Shown: positions 1 to 8,557 of the stretch, piece after piece
How positions within the stretch are numbered: position 1 is the stretch's first letter
How the letters are laid out: each line of letters begins with the position of its first letter
From: Bodo saltans
Lineage: Eukaryota; Euglenozoa; Kinetoplastea; Eubodonida; Bodonidae
DNA: 22,079 bases
Assembly (NCBI GenBank): GCA_001460835.1
Contig: CYKH01001927.1
Location: 5,825 to 27,903, forward strand
Direction: 5' to 3'
Notes under the pieces: model-generated
Seen by the model: the letters and a program-made list of their open reading frames with translations, nothing else
The model's database searches: none
What the model was told of the DNA's origin: nothing
Program-made: the position numbers and the translations under genes

Positions 1-393
1 GATGCTCTTCGCCGAGATGCAGTGCACCAATGGTTAGACGATACGTTCTTCCTGAATTGCCTTGCGAATCAACCATTGCGGTTCCCCATCGGCCACTACG
101 TCGATGCCCACGCTGCGAACGGATGGCAACGTGCCGTCGTCGTGGCTCACTGGGACGAAGGACACGCGTACCGCCTAAGGCTCATTGCGGATGAGCGCCT
201 CCGACACCCACAAGCAGCAGGAGGGGGTGGCGACATATGGAGCCCGTTGGACGAGGACGACTACGTCCGTGACGCTGACCCTACATATGGAGCCCGTTGG
301 ACGAGGACGACTACGTCCGTGACGCTGACCCTCTTCTCGGGAACAATGCTGCAGGGAACGACGTCCCTCATCTTGCCGTGGAGCGCCAGGTGA
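1..393 (+). CDS. N-terminal part of gene 1 (5'-partial), Tudor/SH3-like segment, runs out of frame after a duplication
   Basis: This frame is open from base 1, so the gene begins left of the window; the GTG at 22 is only an internal codon. It encodes a segment with FPIGHYVDA, RAVVVAHW, YRLRLIADE and IWSPLDEDDYVR. The alternation of short hydrophobic strands, ending in a W-x-P plus acidic 'DDYVR' element, resembles small SH3/Tudor-like barrels; that is inference from pattern only. Real coding in this frame ends inside or at the end of the first copy of the 50-bp repeat (233-282). After that the frame gives an unrelated tail and stops at 391-393. The same DEDDYVRDADP peptide restarts in the frame of the 297-3134 reading frame, so both pieces belong to one gene. 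Confidence 0.6.
   Translation, partial: DALRRDAVHQWLDDTFFLNCLANQPLRFPIGHYVDAHAANGWQRAVVVAHWDEGHAYRLRLIADERLRHPQAAGGGGDIWSPLDEDDYVRDADPTYGARWTRTTTSVTLTLFSGTMLQGTTSLILPWSAR
233..332 (+). repeat. perfect 50-bp tandem duplication inside gene 1
   Basis: Bases 233-282 and 283-332 are identical, beginning acatatggagcccg and ending gacgctgaccct. The unit is 50 bp, not a multiple of three, so the second copy moves the reading frame by two bases. With one copy the frame from base 1 runs uninterrupted to the stop at 3132-3134. Confidence 0.95.
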
Positions 394-3134
394 TGTTTGC
401 GCCACCAAAGAGCACTGCCGTTTCTCATGCAGACAAGTTTCATGCGCTTCAAGTGTTCCCTGCCCGCACAGCCCCCATATCGCAAGACGTGTTTACCCTG
501 ACAACGCCCATACCGCAGCCTTCAGGACACGACACCACCAAAGCAAACCTCACACCTTCGTCACTTTGCGAGTGGGGGGCAACGTTCAAGTCGCGCCCGG
601 CACATCGTTACACCGCTCAACGCTTCGAGGTACTCCTCAACTTGGCGCTGCTGCAAGATGCCGAACTTGTTGTCAAACTTCAACGCGTCGTCGCAAATGG
701 AAACGTAAAACGCGGCGGAGGAGGAGGAGGAGGAAATCGTCGAGCTGCGTCACTTTTGTCATCGAAAGGCGCAGTTGCATCGATGGACCCGAAGACCAGG
801 TGGATGTGGCTCTTCGCCTCCATCTGGGAGCACGCCTTAACAGAATTGAAGCAGAGAATGGAGCGATCTGACCAACAGAACAACACGCAACATACGATTC
901 AAATTTATCCCGTGATTCTCAAGTTACAGGCTCACATCAGCAAGCTCACGAGCAGCCCCCAGGAGATGCACAAGAATGTGACCGCTGGGTGCACAGTGAC
1001 CCCCTACGACCCATTCAGCTGTTTCCTGTGGACCTTCGTGCAAGCCACTCCGCAGCAGCAGCCGTGCGAATGTGGATCGTTAAATCATTCCCCTGTCGTG
1101 ATCGCTGTGCGTGCCATGTGTGCGTTGTTCTCCATTCCGCTCATGCCTGTGCTGCTCGCCAATAATGTCAACCCAACGCTTCCGATGACTGCGGCCGTGC
1201 TCAAGGCTCACATTTCACCGCTTCTCGCGGATGCGCTGTTTCTTGCCGGTCTCGAGCATCTTCTCTCTCACGTCCCATCTACGTTGTTGTCGCAGCTGCT
1301 TCCTTCGTCCTCATCATCATCAACACACACATCTGCACCAGGAGACAAGGAATCTGCAAGCGCCGCAATCCTCAACATGCGCGAACTGTTCGTCAAATCT
1401 CTTCGTGGCGGCGAGTTGTGGAATTTTGATTGTGCGTTCTCCACGCCCATCAGCAGCACAGCGATATCACCCCCTGGACCTGTGGGCTATGTGATTCCGT
1501 CGTCTACCAACGCCGCCTCTCCCGTCACGGGAGTGTTTTCCTTTCATGTGCACAACATAGCCCAAGTACTCCTTGACCCGACGAGATTATTTTACGGCCC
1601 TCGATTTGAGTTTCACGGGCTGCACTGGTACCTCCTGCTCTCCTCCGAGAACGACGTGGAGAAAGAAGACTCAGCGGGCAAATCAGCGCCACCAGACATC
1701 GGCGTGTACTTGTGTGTGGAAGAGGGCAACGTTGGGTGCACGTTTCGCGTCGATTTGGTGAATGAGTGCCGCGATGACAGTGTCACCGTGGAAGCCAGTC
1801 ATCAATTTCCGAAGACGTACTGTGGGAAGGGGTGGGGCCGTGGGCTGTGCACTGCAAAGCAAACTCTTTGTCCAGCCTTGGGTTTCATCGTCGCCACAAC
1901 GGACCATCAAAATGGAGCCCCTCAACCGTCACCATGGTTCACCCAGCATTGGCCTTCCAACGCAGCTGCGCAGTGGACAGCACTGCACACTGTGACGCTG
2001 GAGGTCCAAATAAGCGTTCATCCTCACGACAACTACAGCGTCCCACCTCCACCTCCCCCCTCATCACAAAAAGCGACGCTCACGAGTAGCGCTGCACTGT
2101 CTGCGCCGCGTTTGGCGTCGCAAGAGCAGCTGCAACACGGCGGCGCTCCAATGCATGAGCAACTAGCGAAGGAGTTAGTTGACGAAGAGGACGCTAAGAT
2201 TCGAGCCAAAAACTTCGCTGCCAAATTTCAAAATTTGCTGAAACTTGAAGATCAACAGCGCCGTGCCATCCAACACGGAAGGAAAAATGACAAAACGAGC
2301 CTGTTTGTGGAGTGCGCACACGCGCTAGCAGCCGTTCGGCAGCAAGTCGATGAGCGCGCACAAGAGAGTGCATCAATCGTCTCGCATTATCATCACCTTC
2401 ATCATTACGATCAACACAATACTTCCGTAGACGTTGCTGAAGGACTTTCCTTGCATCAGCAGTCTTCGGCGGTGTTACCACCAGCTGTAACGAGCACCAG
2501 CAGCGGCGAGCCCATTCACAACAGCGACGACAAAGTTTTTCGAAGTGAAACGCTACATCGCATGAATGTTCTTCATCGAGACTGTCAAACGCTTCATCAG
2601 TCTACAATCATGATCAGTGCCGAAGTCGATGAGCTTGTGGTGGAGCGGCGGCGGCTGGCAACGCGACTTTCCCGGTCTGAAGACCTCATCGCTGCCACAG
2701 CTGCCACACAACGCGCTGTCGATAGGCAAGCAGTGATGATTGCTGAGCTGAGGAAACGAATGGACCGATTGTCGAAACGAGACAAACGCATCGAACGACC
2801 TTCAAGGGAAATGTTGTCATCCACCAACGACGATGACAGTGGGAGTGATGATGATGACGGCTCATCATCGAAACGTTCCCTCGGAGAACACCACAACACA
2901 CTCGATGCAGCATACACGAAGCCGCCTCCCTCGAGAGGAGGAGACGGAGGAATCAGAAGCCTCCCTTCCGACGCATTTACGACACAAGTGATTGGCAAAC
3001 CAATCGGCGGTGGGGGCGCGACACAGCAATGCGGTTGTGAAAGGGCAGCGTTTCTTAACCTTGAAGATTGGCTTGGGATGCACTTGTCAACTTGCTCGCA
3101 ACACAACAACAGTCACTGTGCTGACAAATGGTAA
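297..3134 (+). CDS. MATH-domain and coiled-coil protein, main part of gene 1
   Basis: Residues below count from 297. That position is not a true start: the frame continues upstream once one copy of the 50-bp duplication is discounted, and the first ATG here is at 393. About 400 residues of unrecognised, partly helical sequence come first, including a poly-Gly run near residue 140. Residues about 411-577 (1531-2030) fit a MATH (TRAF-homology) domain: FEFHGLHWYLLL, then DIGVYLCVEEGN, TFRVDLVN, GKGWGRGL and a last strand TVTLEVQISV. Coiled coil is likely at about 621-665 and 750-837, followed by an acidic D/S-rich stretch and a Cys-rich C-terminus (CGC, then C, then C). MATH domains bind peptide partners, often in ubiquitin or calpain-type proteins; no protease or UBP domain is visible here. 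The visible joined protein would be about 1,027 residues. I do not recognise a specific gene. Confidence 0.75.
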   Translation: MDEDDYVRDADPLLGNNAAGNDVPHLAVERQVMFAPPKSTAVSHADKFHALQVFPARTAPISQDVFTLTTPIPQPSGHDTTKANLTPSSLCEWGATFKSRPAHRYTAQRFEVLLNLALLQDAELVVKLQRVVANGNVKRGGGGGGGNRRAASLLSSKGAVASMDPKTRWMWLFASIWEHALTELKQRMERSDQQNNTQHTIQIYPVILKLQAHISKLTSSPQEMHKNVTAGCTVTPYDPFSCFLWTFVQATPQQQPCECGSLNHSPVVIAVRAMCALFSIPLMPVLLANNVNPTLPMTAAVLKAHISPLLADALFLAGLEHLLSHVPSTLLSQLLPSSSSSSTHTSAPGDKESASAAILNMRELFVKSLRGGELWNFDCAFSTPISSTAISPPGPVGYVIPSSTNAASPVTGVFSFHVHNIAQVLLDPTRLFYGPRFEFHGLHWYLLLSSENDVEKEDSAGKSAPPDIGVYLCVEEGNVGCTFRVDLVNECRDDSVTVEASHQFPKTYCGKGWGRGLCTAKQTLCPALGFIVATTDHQNGAPQPSPWFTQHWPSNAAAQWTALHTVTLEVQISVHPHDNYSVPPPPPPSSQKATLTSSAALSAPRLASQEQLQHGGAPMHEQLAKELVDEEDAKIRAKNFAAKFQNLLKLEDQQRRAIQHGRKNDKTSLFVECAHALAAVRQQVDERAQESASIVSHYHHLHHYDQHNTSVDVAEGLSLHQQSSAVLPPAVTSTSSGEPIHNSDDKVFRSETLHRMNVLHRDCQTLHQSTIMISAEVDELVVERRRLATRLSRSEDLIAATAATQRAVDRQAVMIAELRKRMDRLSKRDKRIERPSREMLSSTNDDDSGSDDDDGSSSKRSLGEHHNTLDAAYTKPPPSRGGDGGIRSLPSDAFTTQVIGKPIGGGGATQQCGCERAAFLNLEDWLGMHLSTCSQHNNSHCADKW

Positions 3135-3472
3135 TTTGAACCATTGAATTGTGTGTGGATGTGCAAAGGTTATCTTTAAAAAAAAACAGTTAAAAGGTCG
3201 TAACGAGACATGAAAGCAAACAAACAAAAAATGGCCCCTTGTGGGGGTGCGAAGTCGAGTAAAAAAAAAAAGACGAGTTGCGATTTTTTGCGTGTTTTAC
3301 ATCCACTTTTATTATTGCCAATATTTCAGCTATTCGTCCGCGTGAGGGAAGCACAAGGATTTTGTTACTTTCAAAAAGAAATGTAAACTTTTTTTTTTGA
3401 TAACTGAACCACTGCCAGTGATTATGTTGAATGCTTCTCTTTTACTATTCCTCGCATCGTGTAAAAAAAAAG
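3135..3472 (+). other. intergenic region between genes 1 and 2
   Basis: No gene is seen. It holds the gene 1 3'UTR with two A runs (about 3178-3186 and 3261-3271), a short CCCC..GGGG inverted pair near 3236-3245, and the splice-acceptor signals of gene 2. Confidence 0.6.
3389..3418 (+). promoter_or_regulatory. candidate trans-splice acceptor for gene 2
   Basis: A run of 10 T (3389-3398) is followed by the first AG at 3417-3418. A second candidate is the pyrimidine-rich stretch 3434-3460, whose next AG is at 3471-3472, directly against the ATG at 3473. The two choices give different start codons. Using the first acceptor would leave an upstream ATG at 3424 that opens a 39-codon overlapping frame. 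Confidence 0.45.
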
Positions 3473-6220
3473 ATGAGCTGCGCCGTCACCGCTCCAGAAA
3501 TTCGAGTCACCATCGCCGTGGAACAACAGCAGCAGCAGTGTGATGTGTTCTCACTCCCATGGTCCTCGGCATTAATTCACCACATCCTCCATCACTCTTC
3601 ACAATCGTCCTCCTCCTCCTCTCATCCAACGGCGGCTGACATCACTTCGCTGCCCCGACTTCCACGGATAATCGAAGAAGGGGTGACAGCACCGCCGTTG
3701 TTATCAGAGCGGGGAAGTACTTCTGGACGAAGAAGCGATGCGAGTGGCACCGGAGGAACGCTCCTTTTGCGCGCTATTGCATCATCATCTTCACTGTCGT
3801 TGCGGAACAGATGTCATCATCGTGGTACTCTCTTAGTGGGATGCTGCGTTTCGCACAGCATCGAAGACCGACGCCTCTTAACAACGACTCATTGTAGTGC
3901 TCATGAAAAAGACAAGGCTGAGCAGCAGAGACAAGAGGAGGAGCAGCACCAACAACATCAACAACATCATCACGCGATGACATCAGCAGCAGCAGTGTGG
4001 TGGGAGGTGGACTTAGTGCTACGCCTTCACTCCTGTGCGTTTCGATTGGTGCCGCTGATCGTTCCTCCTCACATTGTCGCCGCCATTGTGTCGTCCTCCT
4101 CCTCGGCGGCCACCTCCCCCCACCCTCCGCATGTACCTCATCAATCTATCTGCTGCATGGACGATGCAGATGATTCTTTTAACGAAGGTTGGCTCGGTGC
4201 GTGCGGCCTCCGCGTGATCTCCGCCCGTACGTCTTCGTCAACAGCCGGCAGCACTGCTGTGAAAGAATCAAGTGATCGTGGCGTTTGTCAGTTGGCGGTG
4301 GATGGGTGGCCACAGGTTCAAGTGGTGTATGTCGCGCTACACTTTCCCTCGCAACTGGTAGCAGCCGCTGCAGCTGCGCAGCAACGTGCTCGACCCGATG
4401 ATGATGACGAGCCCTGCGGGTCATCACCGCCGCCTCATGCATCCTCCGCAAAAACTTCCCTGAGCCCCATGATGTCCACTGCAAGGCAGCATTTGGCGAC
4501 ACTCTTCACAGTCCTCACGGCAGATGAGGAGGAGGGTGATGATGTCGATTGTTATCATGTACCCGCTGCATCGAGCAGCACCAGAACAACGTCGTCACCT
4601 CTTCAACGGTTCTACCGAGATGTGCTATGTTTGGAGGAGGAAGATCCAAATAGCAATATTCCTGCATGGTGCATCGTTCGCTACCCCAACGGAGTGCCTC
4701 GTTGTTTTGAGGCCTACAATGAAGTAATGCGGGGGCTGCCGGAGGCGAGCCCATTTTCGTGTTTCGTACTGCCCTCAACATTGTTGTTCCGCAACGTGGC
4801 GCGCATTCCCGTCGGCCTCAAACGACCAGATACAATGGTACCGAAAGAGGCGCTTCAACTCTCGTTGCCTTGTGAGCGCAGCACGGCGTCGCTGCACACA
4901 TCTGCAACAACGAATGTTGGTGAAGAAGTTGCAATTGATGTGTCGCGCTGGACTGGTGCATTGTTGTCCTTATCGCAACAACAACAACAACAGCCCAACA
5001 TCACCACCGTGGTAACCATGAACAAACGATGCAGTTTTCAAGTTCTGTCTGCGACACGCATCGAAGGATCGAACGAGAACAATGTGCAGCATGATGTCAA
5101 CACAAGACGCGACATGCATCAGCAGCGCACACTCAGTTTACGACCTCCTCCTCTCCCGATGCCGCAGCAAGCCGTCGCAATTCCAAAACCGTCGCAACTC
5201 CCAACAACACATGACAAACAGAAACAGACTGCTGGTAGTAGCGTGGCTACAACACTCAGAAGCTACGCCATGACGGTTGCAAAGCCTCCAACATGCAACC
5301 AACAACACTTCGTAGAAACACAAACAAATGGACGACAACTTTCTCACCAAACTTTAAGGCTCAATGATGTGCCGACTGCAGTTGCGCAAGTAGATGTTGC
5401 TCCTCGGCTGGAGGGCACCACTTACAGTGGTCCCCCCGTCACATCGCCCAAACAAGAAGGCTTGCCATCACGTCCTGAGAAAGCCTTGTCAACTCAGCTG
5501 GAGATGGTAGCGGCGGTTGTCGCAACAGCTGCACCCCCGCTCTCACTGCCAGTTGAGGTCACGACGAAAGTGAAAAGGGCTCCTCGTGCCAAGAAAGCCA
5601 GCACAACAGCTATCGTTGATGGTGGTGGTGACGTGCAGCACGACCACCCAGAATGCCCAACTGCTTCGGGAAGCCTCAACTGTTCGACCGTGGTGGCCCC
5701 GCGTCCTCAGCTGAAACGTACGCGCAAGCCTCCAGCAGTCGCATCTGTTGAGACTGAGCTCTCCATCGAAGGCAATGGTGCTGTCGTAGCGACTCCTCTG
5801 CCAAGAAAGCGAACTCGCAAGCCCGTTGTTGCAACCTCTGCTGTGCCTCCGGAAGGATGCTCTGACTGCCCAGCTTTGAGTGAACAAAGCGACGCGCTGT
5901 CCTGCACCAAGGAAACCGAAGCCGACTCGACGACCCCTACTACCAAGGAAGAGGTACTTGAAGACACAAGCCTCATCAGTACGCAATCACTCTCCATTAT
6001 TTTCTCCGATCCCTGCATTCATGTCACTGCGCATGCTGCCCGAGCTGAGGTCGACGCGGCCTATCGCTCAACAAAGCTGGCTCCACGGAAGGTGCCAACC
6101 AAACGCCCTCGACCTGCCCCCTCCGTCATGCGCAACAACGGCGGAGAGCCCAACTTGCCACTCAACGTCGACGACAACGCAACGTTGCTCGCTGCTTCCG
6201 CCTGTGCTGAGCTGAATTAA
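3431..6220 (+). CDS. large low-complexity protein with repeated KRTRKP-type basic motifs, probably nuclear
   Basis: The frame gives 929 residues from the ATG at 3431, or 915 from the in-frame ATG at 3473 (MSCAVTAPEIRVTIAVE). The later start is attractive because the 14 extra residues are encoded by pyrimidine-rich leader sequence. The protein is rich in Ser, His and Gln runs encoded by CAG/CAA and TCC/TCA repeats. The only dense, fold-like stretch is about residues 395-460, including RFYRDVLCLEEED, AWCIVRYPNGVPRCFEAY and FSCFVLPSTLLFRNVARIP. The C-terminal third carries spaced basic motifs: KRAPRAKK (from 5573), KRTRKP (5714), RKRTRKP (5804) and KRPRPAP (6101). These look like AT-hook-like or nuclear-localisation elements. 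A DNA- or chromatin-associated scaffold is my inference; I cannot name the gene. Confidence 0.75.
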   Translation: MLLFYYSSHRVKKKMSCAVTAPEIRVTIAVEQQQQQCDVFSLPWSSALIHHILHHSSQSSSSSSHPTAADITSLPRLPRIIEEGVTAPPLLSERGSTSGRRSDASGTGGTLLLRAIASSSSLSLRNRCHHRGTLLVGCCVSHSIEDRRLLTTTHCSAHEKDKAEQQRQEEEQHQQHQQHHHAMTSAAAVWWEVDLVLRLHSCAFRLVPLIVPPHIVAAIVSSSSSAATSPHPPHVPHQSICCMDDADDSFNEGWLGACGLRVISARTSSSTAGSTAVKESSDRGVCQLAVDGWPQVQVVYVALHFPSQLVAAAAAAQQRARPDDDDEPCGSSPPPHASSAKTSLSPMMSTARQHLATLFTVLTADEEEGDDVDCYHVPAASSSTRTTSSPLQRFYRDVLCLEEEDPNSNIPAWCIVRYPNGVPRCFEAYNEVMRGLPEASPFSCFVLPSTLLFRNVARIPVGLKRPDTMVPKEALQLSLPCERSTASLHTSATTNVGEEVAIDVSRWTGALLSLSQQQQQQPNITTVVTMNKRCSFQVLSATRIEGSNENNVQHDVNTRRDMHQQRTLSLRPPPLPMPQQAVAIPKPSQLPTTHDKQKQTAGSSVATTLRSYAMTVAKPPTCNQQHFVETQTNGRQLSHQTLRLNDVPTAVAQVDVAPRLEGTTYSGPPVTSPKQEGLPSRPEKALSTQLEMVAAVVATAAPPLSLPVEVTTKVKRAPRAKKASTTAIVDGGGDVQHDHPECPTASGSLNCSTVVAPRPQLKRTRKPPAVASVETELSIEGNGAVVATPLPRKRTRKPVVATSAVPPEGCSDCPALSEQSDALSCTKETEADSTTPTTKEEVLEDTSLISTQSLSIIFSDPCIHVTAHAARAEVDAAYRSTKLAPRKVPTKRPRPAPSVMRNNGGEPNLPLNVDDNATLLAASACAELN
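5573..6121 (+). repeat. spaced basic KR-x-RKP motifs in gene 2
   Basis: Four copies of a short Lys/Arg/Pro motif occur at 5573-5596, 5714-5731, 5804-5824 and 6101-6121. The middle two share nearly the same DNA (aaacgtacgcgcaagcc versus aagcgaactcgcaagcc), which suggests local duplication. They resemble AT-hook-like or NLS segments, but lack the canonical RGRP core. Confidence 0.5.
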
Positions 6221-6583
6221 CTTGTACCGTCTTGGAGGAAACTCACCTGCTCCGCATTATCAACAAAGTATTTACTCATGCGATGCTACAAGCGGTGGCG
6301 TGGGCGTCCTCATCATCACACAACACGTTCCTCAATTCATTTTTCATCTTCACAACGATATTTTTGGTTTCTCATTTTAGAGACCCTTACATACTTCCTG
6401 CAATTCCAGTTTCGCTCAACCCTAACTGATTGCCTTTCCTTTTCTTTTCTTTTTTTGAAGATTCAGCGCAAGGGATTTGAAGGGATATCTCTTGATAAAA
6501 GAAACCATCCAGGACTTCGGCGCCGCAATAACCGCAGATTTTATCACAGACCACTTCACAAAAAAAAAATTCACAAGAAAAAT
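6221..6583 (+). other. intergenic region and 5'UTR before the RCC1 gene
   Basis: No separate gene is supported. 6221 to about 6432 is 3'UTR/spacer of gene 2. 6433-6460 is the splice signal of gene 3, and 6461-6583 is its predicted 123-nt 5'UTR, which contains no ATG. Confidence 0.6.
6433..6460 (+). promoter_or_regulatory. trans-splice acceptor for the RCC1-like gene
   Basis: A pure pyrimidine tract of 24 bases (6433-6456) is followed by gaAG, with the AG at 6459-6460. The first ATG downstream is 6584. This rules out the in-frame upstream ATG at 6278, which would be removed by splicing. Confidence 0.7.
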
Positions 6584-8557
6584 ATGTACGTTTGGGGCAA
6601 CACAAACTTTCAAACCAGCGCGGTCTCGATGAGCGGCGGTCTCAAGTTCCCCACGCGTGCACCCGTATTTCCTAGCGGTCACAACACCGACGCAGCTGCG
6701 CGAAACGAATACCTCGTTTCCCACGCAGGTTTTCCATCTGGCGCTGTGTCGTCACACGCCTCCGGCATCAACCACCACCTTCTTATTATCGGCGGTGTTC
6801 TCTACGGCTTCGGTTCTAATCACCAAAATCAACTGGGTTCGGGTATTGCCACGTACGCTGCCACGGTACGTGCCGTGCCATTCCGTGGTCGCAGCGCCCC
6901 AGTGGAAGTTGCTTGTGGCCGCCGCCATTCTCTCATTCGCACTGCGGACGGAATGGTGTACACAGCCGGAGATAATACCCATGGACAACTAGGGAGGTCG
7001 CTGGGGAAGCAGGCTGGTGGCAAGCAGCAGTCTGCCCCTGTCAACAGCGCGATGCTCGATTTTGCCGAAGTTGCCCTCGGAGGTGTTGTGCAAATCTCAG
7101 CGGCAGAAAACTCTTCATTTGCATTGACTGACAAAGGAGCGTTGTACTCCTGGGGCTTCCAAGCATCTGGCCATCTTGGCCACGGTGATAGAGGCGAGGG
7201 CATGCTGCAAACGGACAAGGGCGGAGAAGTGATGGGCAACGCTACCGTAGATCGGCCCACGCATGTCCGCTGGTTCACGGAAAAGCGTGTCAAGCTGGTT
7301 CAAATCTCTGCAGGAAAAGAGCACCTCGTGGCTCGCAGCGAGACGGACGTGTACACAATGGGCGAAGGTTTCTACGGAAAACTTGGCACCAACGATGTGT
7401 CTGTGGTGTTCTTCCCTCATCGTGTGTCGTTTCCTGCCCGCAAAACTCCGGAGAGACTTGTGAGCGTTGCTGCCGGGAATAACCACACGCTGGTGCTGAA
7501 GCACAGCGGTGAGATGGGTTCCGTTATGTACCACTTTGGTCAAGTCAGCGGTGATACCGGCAGCCTCAGCGCAGTCGTGGTGGAGTCGCCGTACAATGAC
7601 ATTTCCAGAGTATTTGCTGGAAACTACTGCTCCATGGCTGCTGTGACGGAGGACGGCACGCTTCTCGTGTGGGGGGATTATGGGCCATTGTCCAACGGTG
7701 TCCCGAAGCTCGCAGCCCGCACCTCTCGACAAGTACCTGCTCCCGTCAAGGCGCTCGGAGATTTCCACGTTGTCTCCTTCTGCTCCTCGGGATCCACGAT
7801 CCTCGTGTTCACCGACGACAGCAAAGCCAGCCCTGTTCGAACTCAGCCACACGCCACGAAAGGATCTCCCGTCAAGACCATCCATCTCATTGACAATGAA
7901 GAAGAAGTGGACGCCACCGCCACTCAAAAGATATCAGACGTGTCCTCGTCGAACGAAGGCAACATCGAGGAGGGGCTCGTGAGGTACCACACCGCGTTCG
8001 ACACGATCATTCCTATCGCCGATCGTGCAGGAGCCCACACGGCGGTTGATAACTTCGATCAAGCCCGCCAAGAGTTTTACACTCGTTGGATGGGAGATGC
8101 TGAGGGTATGGCATACTTCAACAGTATTCCTGTGGCGCTGGAGGAAGTGCGAGCACAGAAGGTCATCGCCAAGAAAGGTGTTCACGGACTGCGAGCAGGG
8201 GACAAGGTGCGCCTCTGGATGACGGATGTCTACGCGCTTGCCGTCGTTGGAGAGCAGCCGGCGGGACTTGTTGTTGCTGGTGGCGGTGGCTCTTCATCGC
8301 AGCTTTCATCACAGCAAGCAACGAGCGACAACCTCCTCACGCAGCCTTTGGCGTCTGTGGATGGAGATGATGCTGACAAAGACAATATCATTCACGGAAA
8401 AGGTCGTCCTGTCTATCTAGAGTGGATGCGAGATGATTGGGTGCCTGAGGAGGTGGAGCTCTACAGTGACGACGAAACGCAAAACGAAGAAAATCCAAAC
8501 CGCTGGCAGAGCGTTTGGTTTGTGGAAGCTCCTACTAATGGCACGGTGGGGGTGTAA
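6584..8557 (+). CDS. RCC1-type beta-propeller protein
   Basis: This is a 657-residue protein from the ATG at 6584. The frame is open further up to an ATG at 6278, but that lies before the splice acceptor. Residues about 1-420 contain repeated RCC1 signatures: YVWGNTNF (2-9), LYGFGSNHQNQLGSG (73-87), VYTAGDNTHGQLGRS (125-139), LYSWGFQASGHLGHGD (187-202), VYTMGEGFYGKLGT (256-269), MYHFGQVSGDTGS (315-327) and LLVWGDYG (360-367). 'H-S/T-L/F' blade turns lie between them (RRHSLIRT, NNHTLVLK). This fits a single seven-bladed propeller. RCC1 propellers act as Ran exchange factors or as protein/chromatin-binding scaffolds; which applies here is open. The C-terminal about 220 residues contain RAGDKVRLWMTDVYALAVVG, then, after a G/S/Q insert, VYLEWMRDDWVPEEVELY, resembling a split SH3/Tudor-like barrel. 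I see no membrane segment. Confidence 0.88.
   Translation: MYVWGNTNFQTSAVSMSGGLKFPTRAPVFPSGHNTDAAARNEYLVSHAGFPSGAVSSHASGINHHLLIIGGVLYGFGSNHQNQLGSGIATYAATVRAVPFRGRSAPVEVACGRRHSLIRTADGMVYTAGDNTHGQLGRSLGKQAGGKQQSAPVNSAMLDFAEVALGGVVQISAAENSSFALTDKGALYSWGFQASGHLGHGDRGEGMLQTDKGGEVMGNATVDRPTHVRWFTEKRVKLVQISAGKEHLVARSETDVYTMGEGFYGKLGTNDVSVVFFPHRVSFPARKTPERLVSVAAGNNHTLVLKHSGEMGSVMYHFGQVSGDTGSLSAVVVESPYNDISRVFAGNYCSMAAVTEDGTLLVWGDYGPLSNGVPKLAARTSRQVPAPVKALGDFHVVSFCSSGSTILVFTDDSKASPVRTQPHATKGSPVKTIHLIDNEEEVDATATQKISDVSSSNEGNIEEGLVRYHTAFDTIIPIADRAGAHTAVDNFDQARQEFYTRWMGDAEGMAYFNSIPVALEEVRAQKVIAKKGVHGLRAGDKVRLWMTDVYALAVVGEQPAGLVVAGGGGSSSQLSSQQATSDNLLTQPLASVDGDDADKDNIIHGKGRPVYLEWMRDDWVPEEVELYSDDETQNEENPNRWQSVWFVEAPTNGTVGV

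Noticed and set aside
6418-6427. Single CCCTAA telomere-like hexamer
   Set aside because: There is one copy only, in a spacer; no tandem array exists.
7836-7846. tRNA B-box-like string gttcgaactc
   Set aside because: It lies inside the RCC1 coding sequence with no A box or cloverleaf around it.
7115-7927. 270-codon - strand open frame opposite the RCC1 gene
   Set aside because: It is antisense to clear RCC1 repeats, has no recognisable domain, and all genes here run on the + strand.
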